Assembly (NCBI GenBank): GCA_016197225.1
Contig: JACPWC010000054.1
Span: 1-37,352 of the forward strand
DNA from: Chloroflexota bacterium
GTDB taxonomy: Bacteria > Chloroflexota > Anaerolineae > Anaerolineales > VGOW01
Direction: 5' to 3'
DNA length: 37,352 nt
Shown: in pieces, positions 8,505 through 17,746 of the stretch
Position numbering within the stretch: position 1 is the first letter of the stretch
Layout: each line of letters opens with the position of its first letter
The notes under the pieces: model-generated
Seen by the model: only the letters and a program-made list of their open reading frames with translations
Databases searched by the model: none
Told to the model about the DNA's origin: nothing
Position numbers and translations under genes: made by a program

Positions 8505-10274
8505 TTAGCAACGCAACTTCTTGAGCAGCACGCCGCCGAAGGCGGGCAGGCTTAAACGCATCGCGCCCGCATCAACTTGCGCTTTGCACGCCGGGTCGGT
8601 GGCCAGGGCGACATCTGATTCCGAGACGGGCAATGTCACTTCCGCCGCCTGCTCCGAAAGATTCAGTGCGCAGACCAGACTCCCTTCAGAATCGGCGCAA
8701 CGGTAAGCGAGGAGGCCGCCCTCGGCAAGAATCGTTTGCCGCGATCCGCGCCGCAGAGCAGAATGTTGCGCCCGAACCCGGCACCGGCCGCGATAGAACG
8801 CCAACAGACTCGCATCCTGGGTTTCGCCCCAGAGCATAGGCAGGCGCGCTTCTTTGTCGTTACCCCAGCCTTTGGCGCGGACATCGTGGCCCTGTGATAG
8901 CCCGACCTCGGTGCCGTAGTAAATGATGGGCGCGCCGCCCAGTGTGAACTGGCACAGGGCGGCCAGCTTGAGTTTGCGCGCGTCGCCCTGCGCCACCCAC
9001 AGAAAGCGGTTCATGTCATGATTGTCGAGGAAGGAGGGCCGGGTGAACGAAGCCGGGAAGAAGGCCTCGTGCCGATCCAGGAAATCGGCGAAGCGTCGCG
9101 CATCCCACCGGCCATAGGCAAAAGTTTGGCGGAGGGCTTCGAGCAAAATGAAGTCCAGCGCGCCATCCAGGCCGCCCTCAAACGAGAGGAGCGAATCGGG
9201 CAGGTCAATGGCCTCGCCAAACGTCCAGCAATCCGGTTTGGCGGCGCGGGTGATGCGGCGGAAGTCGGCGTAGAAATCGGGCGTGGGGCCGATGCAGTAA
9301 TCCACCCGAAAGCCGTCCACGCCGAAGTCGAGCCAGTATTTGGCCGCCTCTAAAACATGGTCGCGCGCCGGGCGGTGGCGCAAATTAATTTTCGGCAATT
9401 CTTTCACCCCGAAGAAGGTTTCGTATTTGTCCGGCCACTCTTCAAAGGTGTACCAGTTGACGAACTGGCTACTGCGATCTTTCGTCGCCTCGACGAAAGT
9501 CGGATGCTGGTTCGACCAGTGATTGGGCGCGAAATCCATCAGCACCCGCAGGCCGCGCGCGTGGGCAACATTGAGCAATTCTTTGTAATCGTCTTTTGTG
9601 CCCAGGCGCGGGTTGATCTCGAAGAAGCTGGTAGCGTCGTAGCCGTGATAACTTGGGCTGGAAAAGATCGGCGTCAGCCACAAGCAGTTCGCGCCGAGTT
9701 CCACGATGTGATCGAGCTTCTCGATGATGCCGCGCAGGGTGCCGTTGCATTTGAGATTGGGTTTCCTGGCAACGCGTGGGAAATCGGGAGACGGATCGTA
9801 AAAACGGTCGGCGAAGATCTGATAGACGATGGCGTCTTTGGCCCAGTCGGGCGGCGGGTCGGCGTCCACGTAGAAACCGTAATACGTTCCGTCGTCGGCC
9901 AAAACATCACCCGCCGCCAGCCGGTAACGGACAACCGTTCCAGCGGGCTGGCCAGGGATCACGCCGCGAAAACGGCGGACGTAACCCCAAAGCAAAACGT
10001 CCCATTCTGTATCAACCGTCTCCAAAGGAATTGCGTGTCCATGTCTGGCCTGGCCGTTCACTCCTTCGGGATCGCTCCCGTCATTCGTCCAATAGGCCCA
10101 GGCATGATTCTGGGTGTGGGCCGGGCCGAGGGTGAGTTCAACAGTGACGGCTTCCCCTGGCAGAGGGTCGCGCGGCGCGCGGCGGTGAGCGTGAGTGACT
10201 CCGCCCCGGCGGGCGCGCGCGTGGGCAATGCGCGCTTCATCAGTGGAGAATGATCCAAAAATAAAATCGTCCAT
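8505..10274 (-). CDS. Cytoplasmic GH13 neopullulanase / cyclomaltodextrinase-like glycosidase
   Basis: A 589-residue enzyme without a signal peptide. An N-terminal beta domain (to about residue 140) precedes a GH13 barrel starting at DAIVYQIFADRF. Catalytic residues visible: Asp325 in GFRVD, Glu354 in TFGEA, and Asp420 in DNHD; region I is LMDFAPNH. The N-domain plus barrel layout and cytosolic location fit neopullulanase, cyclomaltodextrinase or maltogenic amylase, which cut imported maltodextrins or cyclodextrins. Which of these it is cannot be told from sequence alone. The gene sits 24 bases after the lipoprotein amylase and 12 bases before the pullulanase, so the three are probably one transcript. 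The Shine-Dalgarno sequence (GAGATAA) is weak. Confidence 0.9.
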   Translation of the reverse strand: MDDFIFGSFSTDEARIAHARARRGGVTHAHRRAPRDPLPGEAVTVELTLGPAHTQNHAWAYWTNDGSDPEGVNGQARHGHAIPLETVDTEWDVLLWGYVRRFRGVIPGQPAGTVVRYRLAAGDVLADDGTYYGFYVDADPPPDWAKDAIVYQIFADRFYDPSPDFPRVARKPNLKCNGTLRGIIEKLDHIVELGANCLWLTPIFSSPSYHGYDATSFFEINPRLGTKDDYKELLNVAHARGLRVLMDFAPNHWSNQHPTFVEATKDRSSQFVNWYTFEEWPDKYETFFGVKELPKINLRHRPARDHVLEAAKYWLDFGVDGFRVDYCIGPTPDFYADFRRITRAAKPDCWTFGEAIDLPDSLLSFEGGLDGALDFILLEALRQTFAYGRWDARRFADFLDRHEAFFPASFTRPSFLDNHDMNRFLWVAQGDARKLKLAALCQFTLGGAPIIYYGTEVGLSQGHDVRAKGWGNDKEARLPMLWGETQDASLLAFYRGRCRVRAQHSALRRGSRQTILAEGGLLAYRCADSEGSLVCALNLSEQAAEVTLPVSESDVALATDPACKAQVDAGAMRLSLPAFGGVLLKKLRC

Positions 10275-10298
10275 CAGTTATCTCTTACAATGATTTCT

Positions 10299-11978
10299 TC
10301 ACGGCGTCAGTTGAATAATCACCGCCGTTTCAGCCGGGATTTCCTGAAAAGGGGTGTAGCCACTGAAACCGCCGTTGGCGTTGATCTCAGGGGCGGCCGG
10401 GTTCTCCAACCCCAAGACCGACACAGCTTTGAGCGGCCCGATGAATGGGCCGGCCTCTAATGTCAAGTTATAAAGGTCGGCAGTGAGCGGCTTGGGGTGG
10501 ACGTTGACCAGAATCAGAAAGGCCTCGTCGTCGTTGTAGCGCAAAGCGGCATACAAGCGTTGCGTGTCGGCGTCCACGACGAGCGTCTCGCCGGTGCGCA
10601 GGGCGGCGTGTGTGTTACGCAAGTGGATGAGATCGCGATAGAGGCTCAGAAGCGAGTCCGGGTCATCGGTTTGCCGGGCCACGTTCGTCTCTTTGTAATC
10701 GCGGGCGGCGGCATTCCAGGGCGTGTGCGTGGAGAAACCAACTTTGGAATTTTCGCCGCTCCATTGCATGGGACGGCGGATGTTCTCGTCGGGCTTGACG
10801 CCGGTCATGCCAATCTCTTCGCCATAATAAATGAACGGGACGCCCGGCGAGGTTAACAGCATGACAGCGGCCAGCTTGGCCTTCTGCACATCTTTCAGAA
10901 CGCTCATCACCCGGTCTTGATCGTGATTGGTAAGGAAGACCCCGTACTGGCCGGGCGGGTAACTGTTCACGACCGTATCCAAATTGGCAATCGCGCTGGC
11001 CGCGATCGGGCCGCTGGCCGACCGCACAAACGCCCCGGCCAGATCGAACTCGAAAGCAACATCCACTTCATCGCCAATATAATCCACTACCTGCGGCGTG
11101 AGTGTCCAGGCTTCGCCCACCGCAAACGCCTGTGGATTGATGCTTTTATACGACTGATGAAAGGCTTGAAGCCAGGCGTGGGTAGCGGGCGTGTTTTCCT
11201 GAGCCGGGCCTTGCTCGACGAAGTGCTTGATCGCATCCATGCGAAAACCGTCCGCGCCCATGTCTTCGAGCCAGAAGCGGGTGATGTTCTCAATTTCCGC
11301 GGTGACTTTTGGATTCTCCAAATTCAAATCCGGCATTTGCGACCAGAAGACGGCATAGTAATAGCCGTCTTTGCCGGCATACCAGACCTGCTGGCCCCAC
11401 GGCCCTTTGTAATTAGGGGCCTCATCCGCCCAGACATACCAGTCACGATAATCGGGATTGCCTGAATTCGATTCCTTGAACCAGGGATGGCCCGTCCCGG
11501 TGTGGTTGAGCACCAGGTCAAGGATCACCCGAATACCGCGTTTGTGAGCCTCGCCCACCAGACGAAGGAAATCTTCTTTCGTGCCGTACTCTTGATCAAC
11601 GGCGTAATAGTCTACGACATCGTAGCCGTGATAACTGGGCGATTCCATGATTGGCATAAGCCAGATGCCGGTCACGCCCAAATCGGTAGTTGTGTCGGGG
11701 TCGCCGTCGTTGAGATAGTCCAGCTTTTCGATCAGCCCATTAATATCTCCCACGCCGTCGCCATCCGAATCCTTGAAACTGCGGACGAAGACTTCGTAGA
11801 ACACCGTTTCGTTCCACCACGGGCCGGTCGGGGCCGGTTCAGCCGTCGGTGTTGGAACAACGGCAGTTTCGGTTGGAGGGGGCGACTCAACCGTAGGCGT
11901 CCCGGCATTGCTGGTGGTGCAAGCCGCTAGAATCAGCAAGGCCAAAAGAGCAGAGCATCGTTGCCAAGGGTGTTTCAT
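10299..11978 (-). CDS. Lipoprotein alpha-amylase (GH13)
   Basis: A 559-residue lipoprotein. The signal peptide has the lipobox LAAC (Cys at residue 20), then a Thr/Pro linker, then a GH13 barrel beginning at NETVFYEVFVRSF. The DSDGDGVGD loop is the usual calcium-binding loop of this group. Catalytic residues: Asp248 in GFRMD, Glu289 in VGEAW, and Asp353 in NHDQD; region I is DLVLNH. It should hydrolyse alpha-1,4 (possibly alpha-1,6) bonds of starch or maltodextrin outside the membrane and feed the MalEFG transporter. AAAGG precedes ATG 11978 at good distance. A short palindrome (AGACCT...AGGTCT, 11999-12015) lies between it and the upstream cytochrome fusion and may be a weak terminator. Confidence 0.93.
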   Translation of the reverse strand: MKHPWQRCSALLALLILAACTTSNAGTPTVESPPPTETAVVPTPTAEPAPTGPWWNETVFYEVFVRSFKDSDGDGVGDINGLIEKLDYLNDGDPDTTTDLGVTGIWLMPIMESPSYHGYDVVDYYAVDQEYGTKEDFLRLVGEAHKRGIRVILDLVLNHTGTGHPWFKESNSGNPDYRDWYVWADEAPNYKGPWGQQVWYAGKDGYYYAVFWSQMPDLNLENPKVTAEIENITRFWLEDMGADGFRMDAIKHFVEQGPAQENTPATHAWLQAFHQSYKSINPQAFAVGEAWTLTPQVVDYIGDEVDVAFEFDLAGAFVRSASGPIAASAIANLDTVVNSYPPGQYGVFLTNHDQDRVMSVLKDVQKAKLAAVMLLTSPGVPFIYYGEEIGMTGVKPDENIRRPMQWSGENSKVGFSTHTPWNAAARDYKETNVARQTDDPDSLLSLYRDLIHLRNTHAALRTGETLVVDADTQRLYAALRYNDDEAFLILVNVHPKPLTADLYNLTLEAGPFIGPLKAVSVLGLENPAAPEINANGGFSGYTPFQEIPAETAVIIQLTP

Positions 11979-12046
11979 GATCCAGTGCCTTTCAAATAAG
12001 ACCTGCCGCAGGTCTAAGCCACAATGCTCCTCGAGGGCAATGATAT

Positions 12047-15000
12047 TTAGTTGCCTTGTTGCCCTGATGGAATGTTTTCCAGATTGCCGCCTACAGGCAG
12101 GCCGCTAGGAACGGAGGCTGGGATAGTGTTTTCCAGTTGCAGGGCGCTGGGCGAGGTAAGCGCATTGAGAAAGGCCAGCAGATCCTGCATCTCTTGATCT
12201 GAAAGTTGGGTCTGCTCCGACGCGACATCGGATTTGGTTGCCAGAATCGCCGCTAACACTTCAGGCTGGTTCTGGCAGGTGTCTTGCAAGACAATGGCTA
12301 GTTGAGCCGGATCGTAACCTTGCAGACTCGCCGCCGGATTCAGGTGATGCCGGACGACGGCTTCCAGTGTCGTAAAAGCGCCGTTGTGCATCCAGGGCCC
12401 GGTGAGGGCCACGTTGCGGAGCGGCGGCGTGCGGAAAGCGTAGCGATCACAGTCGTTGCCCGTCTCCCGCGCCCGGCCAAAGTCAAAGGGTTGTTCGCGG
12501 CCTTTGCCGTCGCCAAGTTGCGGCACGGCCAGGTTGTAAAACTTCTGGTCAGTGAGCAGGCCGCCGGAGTGGCAACTGGCGCAGGCGGCTTCCCCGTAGA
12601 ACAAAGCCGCGCCGCGCTTGGCTTCAGGCGAGAGTGCCGCCAGATCGCCTCGAATGTAGCGATCAAACGGGCTGTCTTCAAACGTAAAGACCATGTTTTC
12701 GTAAGCGGCCATCGCGTTGGCGGCATGTTCAAAGCCCAATGAGTCCACCGGCGCGTCAGGGTAAGCGGCCCGGAAGAGTTCAACGTAACCCGGAATCACC
12801 AGCAGGCGCTTCATGATCGCCTTCCAGATCGGGCGCGCGGCATAATCGGGAAGCATCGCCAGTTCGTTAGTCTGGCCGAGGATGTCTTTGTCGCCCCGGT
12901 CGCCGCGCATCTCGTCACGTGAGGTCACCGGGAACATCGCCTGCGCGGCCAGCAAATTATCCAAACCCGACGGCAGGCGGTCACTGGCCGGCGTGTCGAA
13001 GCCAGTCGCAAGCGTGCCCGACACCCGCCCGTCCCAGAACAACACTTTCCATTCCACATATCCCAGGTTGAAGAGCGGCTGGGCGTTGCGCGGAATAAAG
13101 TCGCGTTTGTCTTCGAGCTTCACGCGCAGTTCACCCAGGCCCTGCCCGCGCGTGCCGATAGAGAGTGAGAGATTATCGCCAGTGGCCTTGAGCGAATGAT
13201 GACAGGTGGCGCAGGCAATGTCGCGGTTGCCGCTCAGTTCCGGGTCCCAGAACAAAGCCTCGCCCAGCTTGACCAACTCTGGCGAGGGCGGGGCAGGGTT
13301 GGTGGGCGGACGCGCGCCAGCCTGCTTCATCAGGTTAACCAATTTGGCGTCCGGGCCTTGCCCGACGACCAAAGCCAGAACGAGCGCGCCGGCCAAAACA
13401 ACTGCGCCCATCAGAATCAATCTTGAGCCTGAAACAGAAACGCGCAACGCCAGTACGCCCAGACAAGCGACCAGAATGAGGCTGAAGATCAGAATCAACG
13501 GACTCGCATTCGTCTGAGCTTGAATCTGGGGGGTGGCCGCCTTTTGAAAAAGCGGCTGGAGTCCTGTGTTCCCCTGTTGCGGATAGAGCAGGCGGTAGCG
13601 CTGGTTGGCGGCCACCCCGGTGAAAACTTGTTTCGTTCCGTCCGGCCAGCGGATGGTCAGATCAGCCGAGGTCTGCCGGCCCAGCCCAAAGTACAAGGCC
13701 AGTTCATTTCCGGCCCCGAGGCCCGAGCCGCTGATCACATCCTGCATTTGCGTCATACCGTCGGACGTGGTCAGGTAGACACGCGCCCCGACGGCGTCCC
13801 GGTTGACCGGCCCGCCGCCGACCAGTTCCAGAGCCAGCCAGCGATTGTTTTCGGTCAGGCCGGTCTGGTTGTGATAGAGGCGGTAGCCCTCATCCATGTT
13901 ACCGACGGCCAGATCAACCCAGCCATCGCGGTCATAATCGGCGTAGGCCGCTCCCATGCTCATGCGAATGTCGGACGCTTGATTGTTGCAGGCCACCACT
14001 GTAAACGTGCCATCGGCGTTATTGCGGAAGAGTTTGTTGGCGGCGATGTCTTCGTGGTTGGTGGTGTCGGCTATCGCAAGATACAAGTCGCGCCAGCCGT
14101 CGTTGTTGTAGTCAAAAAACACGGCCCCCCACCCGATCCCGTTTGGGGTTTGCACGCCGGCCTGCCGGGCGACTTCCTGAAAGGTTCCATCGCCGTTGTT
14201 TTGCAACAGTTCCATCGGGCCGACGTTGGAGTAGTAGTAATCCAGGTCGCCGTCGTTGTCGTAATCGCCAATAGCCAGGCCCATGCCAAACAACCGGGAG
14301 TCGGCTCCGGCTTCACCCGCAACCTGGGTAAAGCACCATCCTTTACAGCCGGGGCCGTCGTTGCGCCACAACTTGTTGCCAATTCCGTTGATGAATTCGT
14401 CGTTGACCAGGTAGATGTCAAGGTCGCCGTCGTTGTCGTAGTCATTGAAGCTGGCGACGAAGCCCGCCCCGTTCAAACCGCCGCCCAGATAATCGGACAC
14501 ATCGCCGAACGTGCCATCGCCGTTGTTGTGGTATAGATGATCGGCGTCGCCCTCCATCGGTCGGCCACACTTCGGGTAGCACGACCAGTTGGCGATATAG
14601 AGATCGAGAAAGCCGTCATTGTCGAAGTCGCCCCACGAGGCAGTTTTGCTGTTGCGGTTATCGGTGATGCCCGCCTGCCGGGTGACATCCACCCAGCCCT
14701 TCCCGTCCTCATTGCGGAAAAGATTGTCGGCGCCCCAGTTGGCGACGAACAGATCGCGCCAGCCATCATTGTCGTAGTCGGCGAAGATTGCGCCGGCGCT
14801 GTGCGCGGCAGGCAAGGCCACCTGCGCTTGCAGAGGTGAGACGGAGAACGTGCCGTCGCCGTTGTTGTGGTAGAGCGTGTTCGGCCCGGCGGGGTCGGTC
14901 ACGTAAAGATCAACCCAGCCGTCGTTGTCGTAATCGCCCCACGCCTGCCCAATCGCCATCTCCAAACTGACGACCCGGTTGTGAGTCACGCCGGCCTGAC

Positions 15001-15127
15001 GGCTGACATCCACAAAAGCCTCAGCCGCCGCCGGCGTTTGCGCGGCAGCAGAATTAAGATAGCCCTGCTGTTGCAACAGGGCTATTCCCAAAACAACCAG
15101 TATCGTCAGCGTCACTGCGCGCCGCAC
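12047..15127 (-). CDS. CRTAC1-type FG-GAP propeller fused to di-haem cytochrome c peroxidase / MauG-like domain
   Basis: A 1026-residue exported protein starting at GTG 15127, 5 bases after the malG stop, with AAGGAA upstream. Domain order: a signal peptide; about seven FG-GAP/VCBS repeats with calcium-type D-x-D/N-x-D-G loops (for example WGDYDNDGW and FADYDNDGW), which would form a beta-propeller; an ASPIC/UnbV-like segment (DAVGARV to IRWPDGTKQ); two transmembrane segments near residues 545-600; then a cytochrome c peroxidase/MauG domain with two haem c sites, Cys639-x2-Cys642-His643 and Cys849-x2-Cys852-His853. The family reduces peroxide or oxidises a protein partner in the periplasmic or outer-face space. 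Why such a redox protein sits inside a maltodextrin operon is not known. The fusion appears to be a real continuous frame. Confidence 0.88.
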   Translation of the reverse strand: MRRAVTLTILVVLGIALLQQQGYLNSAAAQTPAAAEAFVDVSRQAGVTHNRVVSLEMAIGQAWGDYDNDGWVDLYVTDPAGPNTLYHNNGDGTFSVSPLQAQVALPAAHSAGAIFADYDNDGWRDLFVANWGADNLFRNEDGKGWVDVTRQAGITDNRNSKTASWGDFDNDGFLDLYIANWSCYPKCGRPMEGDADHLYHNNGDGTFGDVSDYLGGGLNGAGFVASFNDYDNDGDLDIYLVNDEFINGIGNKLWRNDGPGCKGWCFTQVAGEAGADSRLFGMGLAIGDYDNDGDLDYYYSNVGPMELLQNNGDGTFQEVARQAGVQTPNGIGWGAVFFDYNNDGWRDLYLAIADTTNHEDIAANKLFRNNADGTFTVVACNNQASDIRMSMGAAYADYDRDGWVDLAVGNMDEGYRLYHNQTGLTENNRWLALELVGGGPVNRDAVGARVYLTTSDGMTQMQDVISGSGLGAGNELALYFGLGRQTSADLTIRWPDGTKQVFTGVAANQRYRLLYPQQGNTGLQPLFQKAATPQIQAQTNASPLILIFSLILVACLGVLALRVSVSGSRLILMGAVVLAGALVLALVVGQGPDAKLVNLMKQAGARPPTNPAPPSPELVKLGEALFWDPELSGNRDIACATCHHSLKATGDNLSLSIGTRGQGLGELRVKLEDKRDFIPRNAQPLFNLGYVEWKVLFWDGRVSGTLATGFDTPASDRLPSGLDNLLAAQAMFPVTSRDEMRGDRGDKDILGQTNELAMLPDYAARPIWKAIMKRLLVIPGYVELFRAAYPDAPVDSLGFEHAANAMAAYENMVFTFEDSPFDRYIRGDLAALSPEAKRGAALFYGEAACASCHSGGLLTDQKFYNLAVPQLGDGKGREQPFDFGRARETGNDCDRYAFRTPPLRNVALTGPWMHNGAFTTLEAVVRHHLNPAASLQGYDPAQLAIVLQDTCQNQPEVLAAILATKSDVASEQTQLSDQEMQDLLAFLNALTSPSALQLENTIPASVPSGLPVGGNLENIPSGQQGN

Positions 15128-15132
15128 TGAGC

Positions 15133-16047
15133 TTATTCCTTGACCGCGCCGGTAGTCAGGCCGCCCGCGATCTGATCTTGCAGGGCCAGATAGGTGATCA
15201 TGATCGGCAGGGCGCCGATCAACGCCCCCGCCGCGAAGACGCCCCATTTTTTGTCGAATTGTCCGGCGGTAAAAATCTGCAAGCCCACCATCAGGGTGTA
15301 TTCGCTAACATCGTTGAGCAGAATGCGGGCCAGGATGAAGTCGCCATAGGTGCCGATGAAGGACAGGATACCGATCACCACCAGGATCGGGCGCAGGAGC
15401 GGCAGGATGAGGTTCCAGAAAATCTGGAAATGTGACGCGCCGTCAATCATGCCCGATTCGTCAATGGCGCGCGGGACGGTGTCCAGAAACCCTTTCATCA
15501 GCCAGATGTTGATGCCCATGGAGCCACCCAGGTAAACCATGATCAACCCGGTATGCGTGTTCAGGCCCAGAGCCGGAACAATCTTGCCGAACTGAACGAT
15601 GAGCACGTAGTTGGCGACCAGAGCCAGCAGGTTGGGGAAAACCTGAATGAGCAGGATGCCTTTGAGAATCGTGACCCGACCGGCGAAACGCAGGCGGGAA
15701 AAGGCATAAGCGGCCAGGGTGGTGATCGAAAGGCTCAAAATCGTGGTAATGCCGGCCACCTTGACCGAGTTCCACAACCATTTCCAGTAAAACAGTTCGC
15801 CAAACGAGAAATCCGGGTCGAGATTGAACAGGCGCTCATAGTTTTTGAAGCCGGCCTGGCGCGGAATTAGGTACTGGGTCGCCAGCGAGTTGGTGTTGTC
15901 GAACGAGGCCGACACCATCCACAGCACCGGGAAAATTGAGAAGGCGATCAGGAACACGGCCAGAACCAGCCTCGCCACCACGCCAAGTTGCTTTTGGAAT
16001 TTTTGCGACGTTCGAAGTTGCTGATAAGACTGGGACAGGCTAGACAT
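15133..16047 (-). CDS. malG: Maltose/maltodextrin ABC transporter permease MalG
   Basis: A 304-residue inner-membrane permease with six hydrophobic segments and the cytoplasmic coupling motif DESGMIDGAS...LPLLRP (EAA loop, around residue 197) that docks on the ATPase. The start at ATG 16047 is backed by a strong GGGAGGAGGT. The longer frame upstream only reads malF in another phase. The start overlaps the malF stop by 8 bases (ATGTCTAG), which implies translational coupling. No malK ATPase gene is in the window, so a shared MsiK-type ATPase elsewhere is likely. Confidence 0.95.
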   Translation of the reverse strand: MSSLSQSYQQLRTSQKFQKQLGVVARLVLAVFLIAFSIFPVLWMVSASFDNTNSLATQYLIPRQAGFKNYERLFNLDPDFSFGELFYWKWLWNSVKVAGITTILSLSITTLAAYAFSRLRFAGRVTILKGILLIQVFPNLLALVANYVLIVQFGKIVPALGLNTHTGLIMVYLGGSMGINIWLMKGFLDTVPRAIDESGMIDGASHFQIFWNLILPLLRPILVVIGILSFIGTYGDFILARILLNDVSEYTLMVGLQIFTAGQFDKKWGVFAAGALIGALPIMITYLALQDQIAGGLTTGAVKE

Positions 16048-17638
16048 TTTCACTGACCTCCTCCCACATGTTGGTGAAGCGGTACTGGAACAAAGTGATA
16101 GAGCCGACAATGATGAAAACGATGATGGTAATCGCCGAGGCATAGCCGTATTGCACGCCGCGCCCGCCGCCTTCGAAGGCCAGTTTGTAGACATAGCTGA
16201 TCAAGATGTCGGTATGACCGGCCTGGGTGGTGGCCCCCACAATCGGCGGCCCGCCCTGGATGAACAGGTAGATCAGGTTGAAGTTGTTGAAGTTGAACAC
16301 GTACGATGCAATCAACAACGGGCCAACCGCCACTAGCAAGAGCGGCAGGGTAATGCTCCGGAAGCGATACCAGGGACTCGCGCCGTCCACAGTGGCGGCT
16401 TCGTACAAATCTCCCGGAATAGATTGCAAAGCGCCGCTGGTGACCAGCATGAAATAGGGGTAACCCAGCCACAGGTTAACTATCAACACCGCGATCTGGG
16501 CCCAGATCGGTTCCGTCGTCCAGTGCGGCGCCCAACCAAATAAGTATTCCAGGGTGCGGTTAATGATGCCGAATTCGGAATTCATCATGCCACGCCAGAT
16601 CAAGATCGTGATCAACCCTGGAATCGTGTAAGGAATGAGCAGAAATGAGCGAATGATTTTCTTGAGCGGGAAATCCTTGTCGTTATAGAGAATCGCAATA
16701 AGCAGTCCCAGCGAAAAGGTGGAAAGAACGCTAACGGTTGGGAAGATAAAGTTCCAGATGAGGATCTGCACCAGCGGGCCACGCAGGGCGGGGCTGGTGG
16801 CAAATTGGACGAAGTTATCAACTCCAATCACGGTGCGGAAACCCGGCTTGAGGGTCTTGCCGTCTTTGGTCGTAAACGTGCCGTTGACGGCCTGGTAAAC
16901 ATCGCCGTTGGACTGATCGGTGATGGTATCCGTCGCTTCATCGTAGACGTAAAGAATTTCCAATTCTGCCGCTTCGCTGGGCGAGCGGATTTGAACCGTC
17001 TGATCGCCTTCCAGCCCAAACTTGACGTTGGGCAGTTCTTTGTCGGCGGCGGCCAATAAGGTGTTCAGCCGCTTGTAGCCCTCGATGGTTTGCGGAATCC
17101 CTTTGCTGTCCGCTTCGCCGATGCCGGCCTCGCCCGGTTTGGCCGGCGTGATTTCCTCACCCGGTTTGGCCAGGAACGATTCGCCGCCCTCGTTGACCAG
17201 CCACAAGGCATAAACACCGGCATCAGATTTAAAAGCCGTCCATTTGTAAGAGTTGCCGGAGTCTGGCAAATAGGTAGCCTCTTGAATGAGCGGCAGGGCT
17301 TCCTCTTTAGTCTGCAAATGGCCGTCGCCATAATTGGTGAAGGCAACGTAGACGGTGAAAATGATTGGGTAGATCGTAAAGAGGAGCATGAACGCCAGGC
17401 CAATCGCCATCCATCGAAAGGGATAAGCCCGGGGCAGCAGGAAAATCAGGTTGAACATTAGGGTGATGAGGCTCAGGATCACTGCGAGTTGAGTGAAGCT
17501 TTTGGTCACCGCATTAGCAATAAACCAGATCGCGCCTGCATCGAATAAGAGGACAAAGAGAACTCGCATTGACACCGAAAACGGCGACTCGACCGGCATC
17601 CCTGACGCTTTCGTTTGCCCAACGGCCATTGCCTTCAT
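16040..17638 (-). CDS. malF: Maltose/maltodextrin ABC transporter permease MalF
   Basis: A 532-residue permease, similar in length to E. coli MalF (514). Three N-terminal membrane segments are followed by a long outer loop (about residues 100-270, hydrophilic, Gly/Asp/Lys rich) like the MalF P2 loop that contacts MalE. The transport core follows, with the EAA motif YEAATVDGASPWYRF starting near Glu413. The start is ATG 17638 with AGGGAG 6 bases upstream. An earlier in-frame start would lie in the terminator leader. It forms the membrane channel with MalG. Confidence 0.95.
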   Translation of the reverse strand: MKAMAVGQTKASGMPVESPFSVSMRVLFVLLFDAGAIWFIANAVTKSFTQLAVILSLITLMFNLIFLLPRAYPFRWMAIGLAFMLLFTIYPIIFTVYVAFTNYGDGHLQTKEEALPLIQEATYLPDSGNSYKWTAFKSDAGVYALWLVNEGGESFLAKPGEEITPAKPGEAGIGEADSKGIPQTIEGYKRLNTLLAAADKELPNVKFGLEGDQTVQIRSPSEAAELEILYVYDEATDTITDQSNGDVYQAVNGTFTTKDGKTLKPGFRTVIGVDNFVQFATSPALRGPLVQILIWNFIFPTVSVLSTFSLGLLIAILYNDKDFPLKKIIRSFLLIPYTIPGLITILIWRGMMNSEFGIINRTLEYLFGWAPHWTTEPIWAQIAVLIVNLWLGYPYFMLVTSGALQSIPGDLYEAATVDGASPWYRFRSITLPLLLVAVGPLLIASYVFNFNNFNLIYLFIQGGPPIVGATTQAGHTDILISYVYKLAFEGGGRGVQYGYASAITIIVFIIVGSITLFQYRFTNMWEEVSENV

Positions 17639-17686
17639 GATGATCTCCCTGCTCAATAAAGATAAACACCCCGCAAAAATATCCAG

Positions 17687-17731
17687 AAAAAAAACAAGAT
17701 GAAGGCCGAGGATTATCTCCCCGGCCTTCAT
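17687..17731 (-). terminator. Intercistronic terminator between malE and malF
   Basis: On the - strand a 10-bp perfect stem (17722-17731 with 17699-17708, 13-base loop) is followed by TTG and a run of eight T (17694-17687). It lies after the malE stop and 48 bases before malF. A partly efficient terminator here would make binding protein in excess over permease, as is usual for such transporters. Confidence 0.8.
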
Positions 17732-17746
17732 TGTGAACAGCTTTAA

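Noticed and set aside
9357-10253. 298-codon + frame opposite the neopullulanase
   Set aside because: Shadow frame; the - strand gene has all catalytic residues.
13520-14536. 338-codon + frame opposite the FG-GAP repeats
   Set aside because: Val/Ile-rich artefact of the repeated Asp/Asn codons on the other strand.
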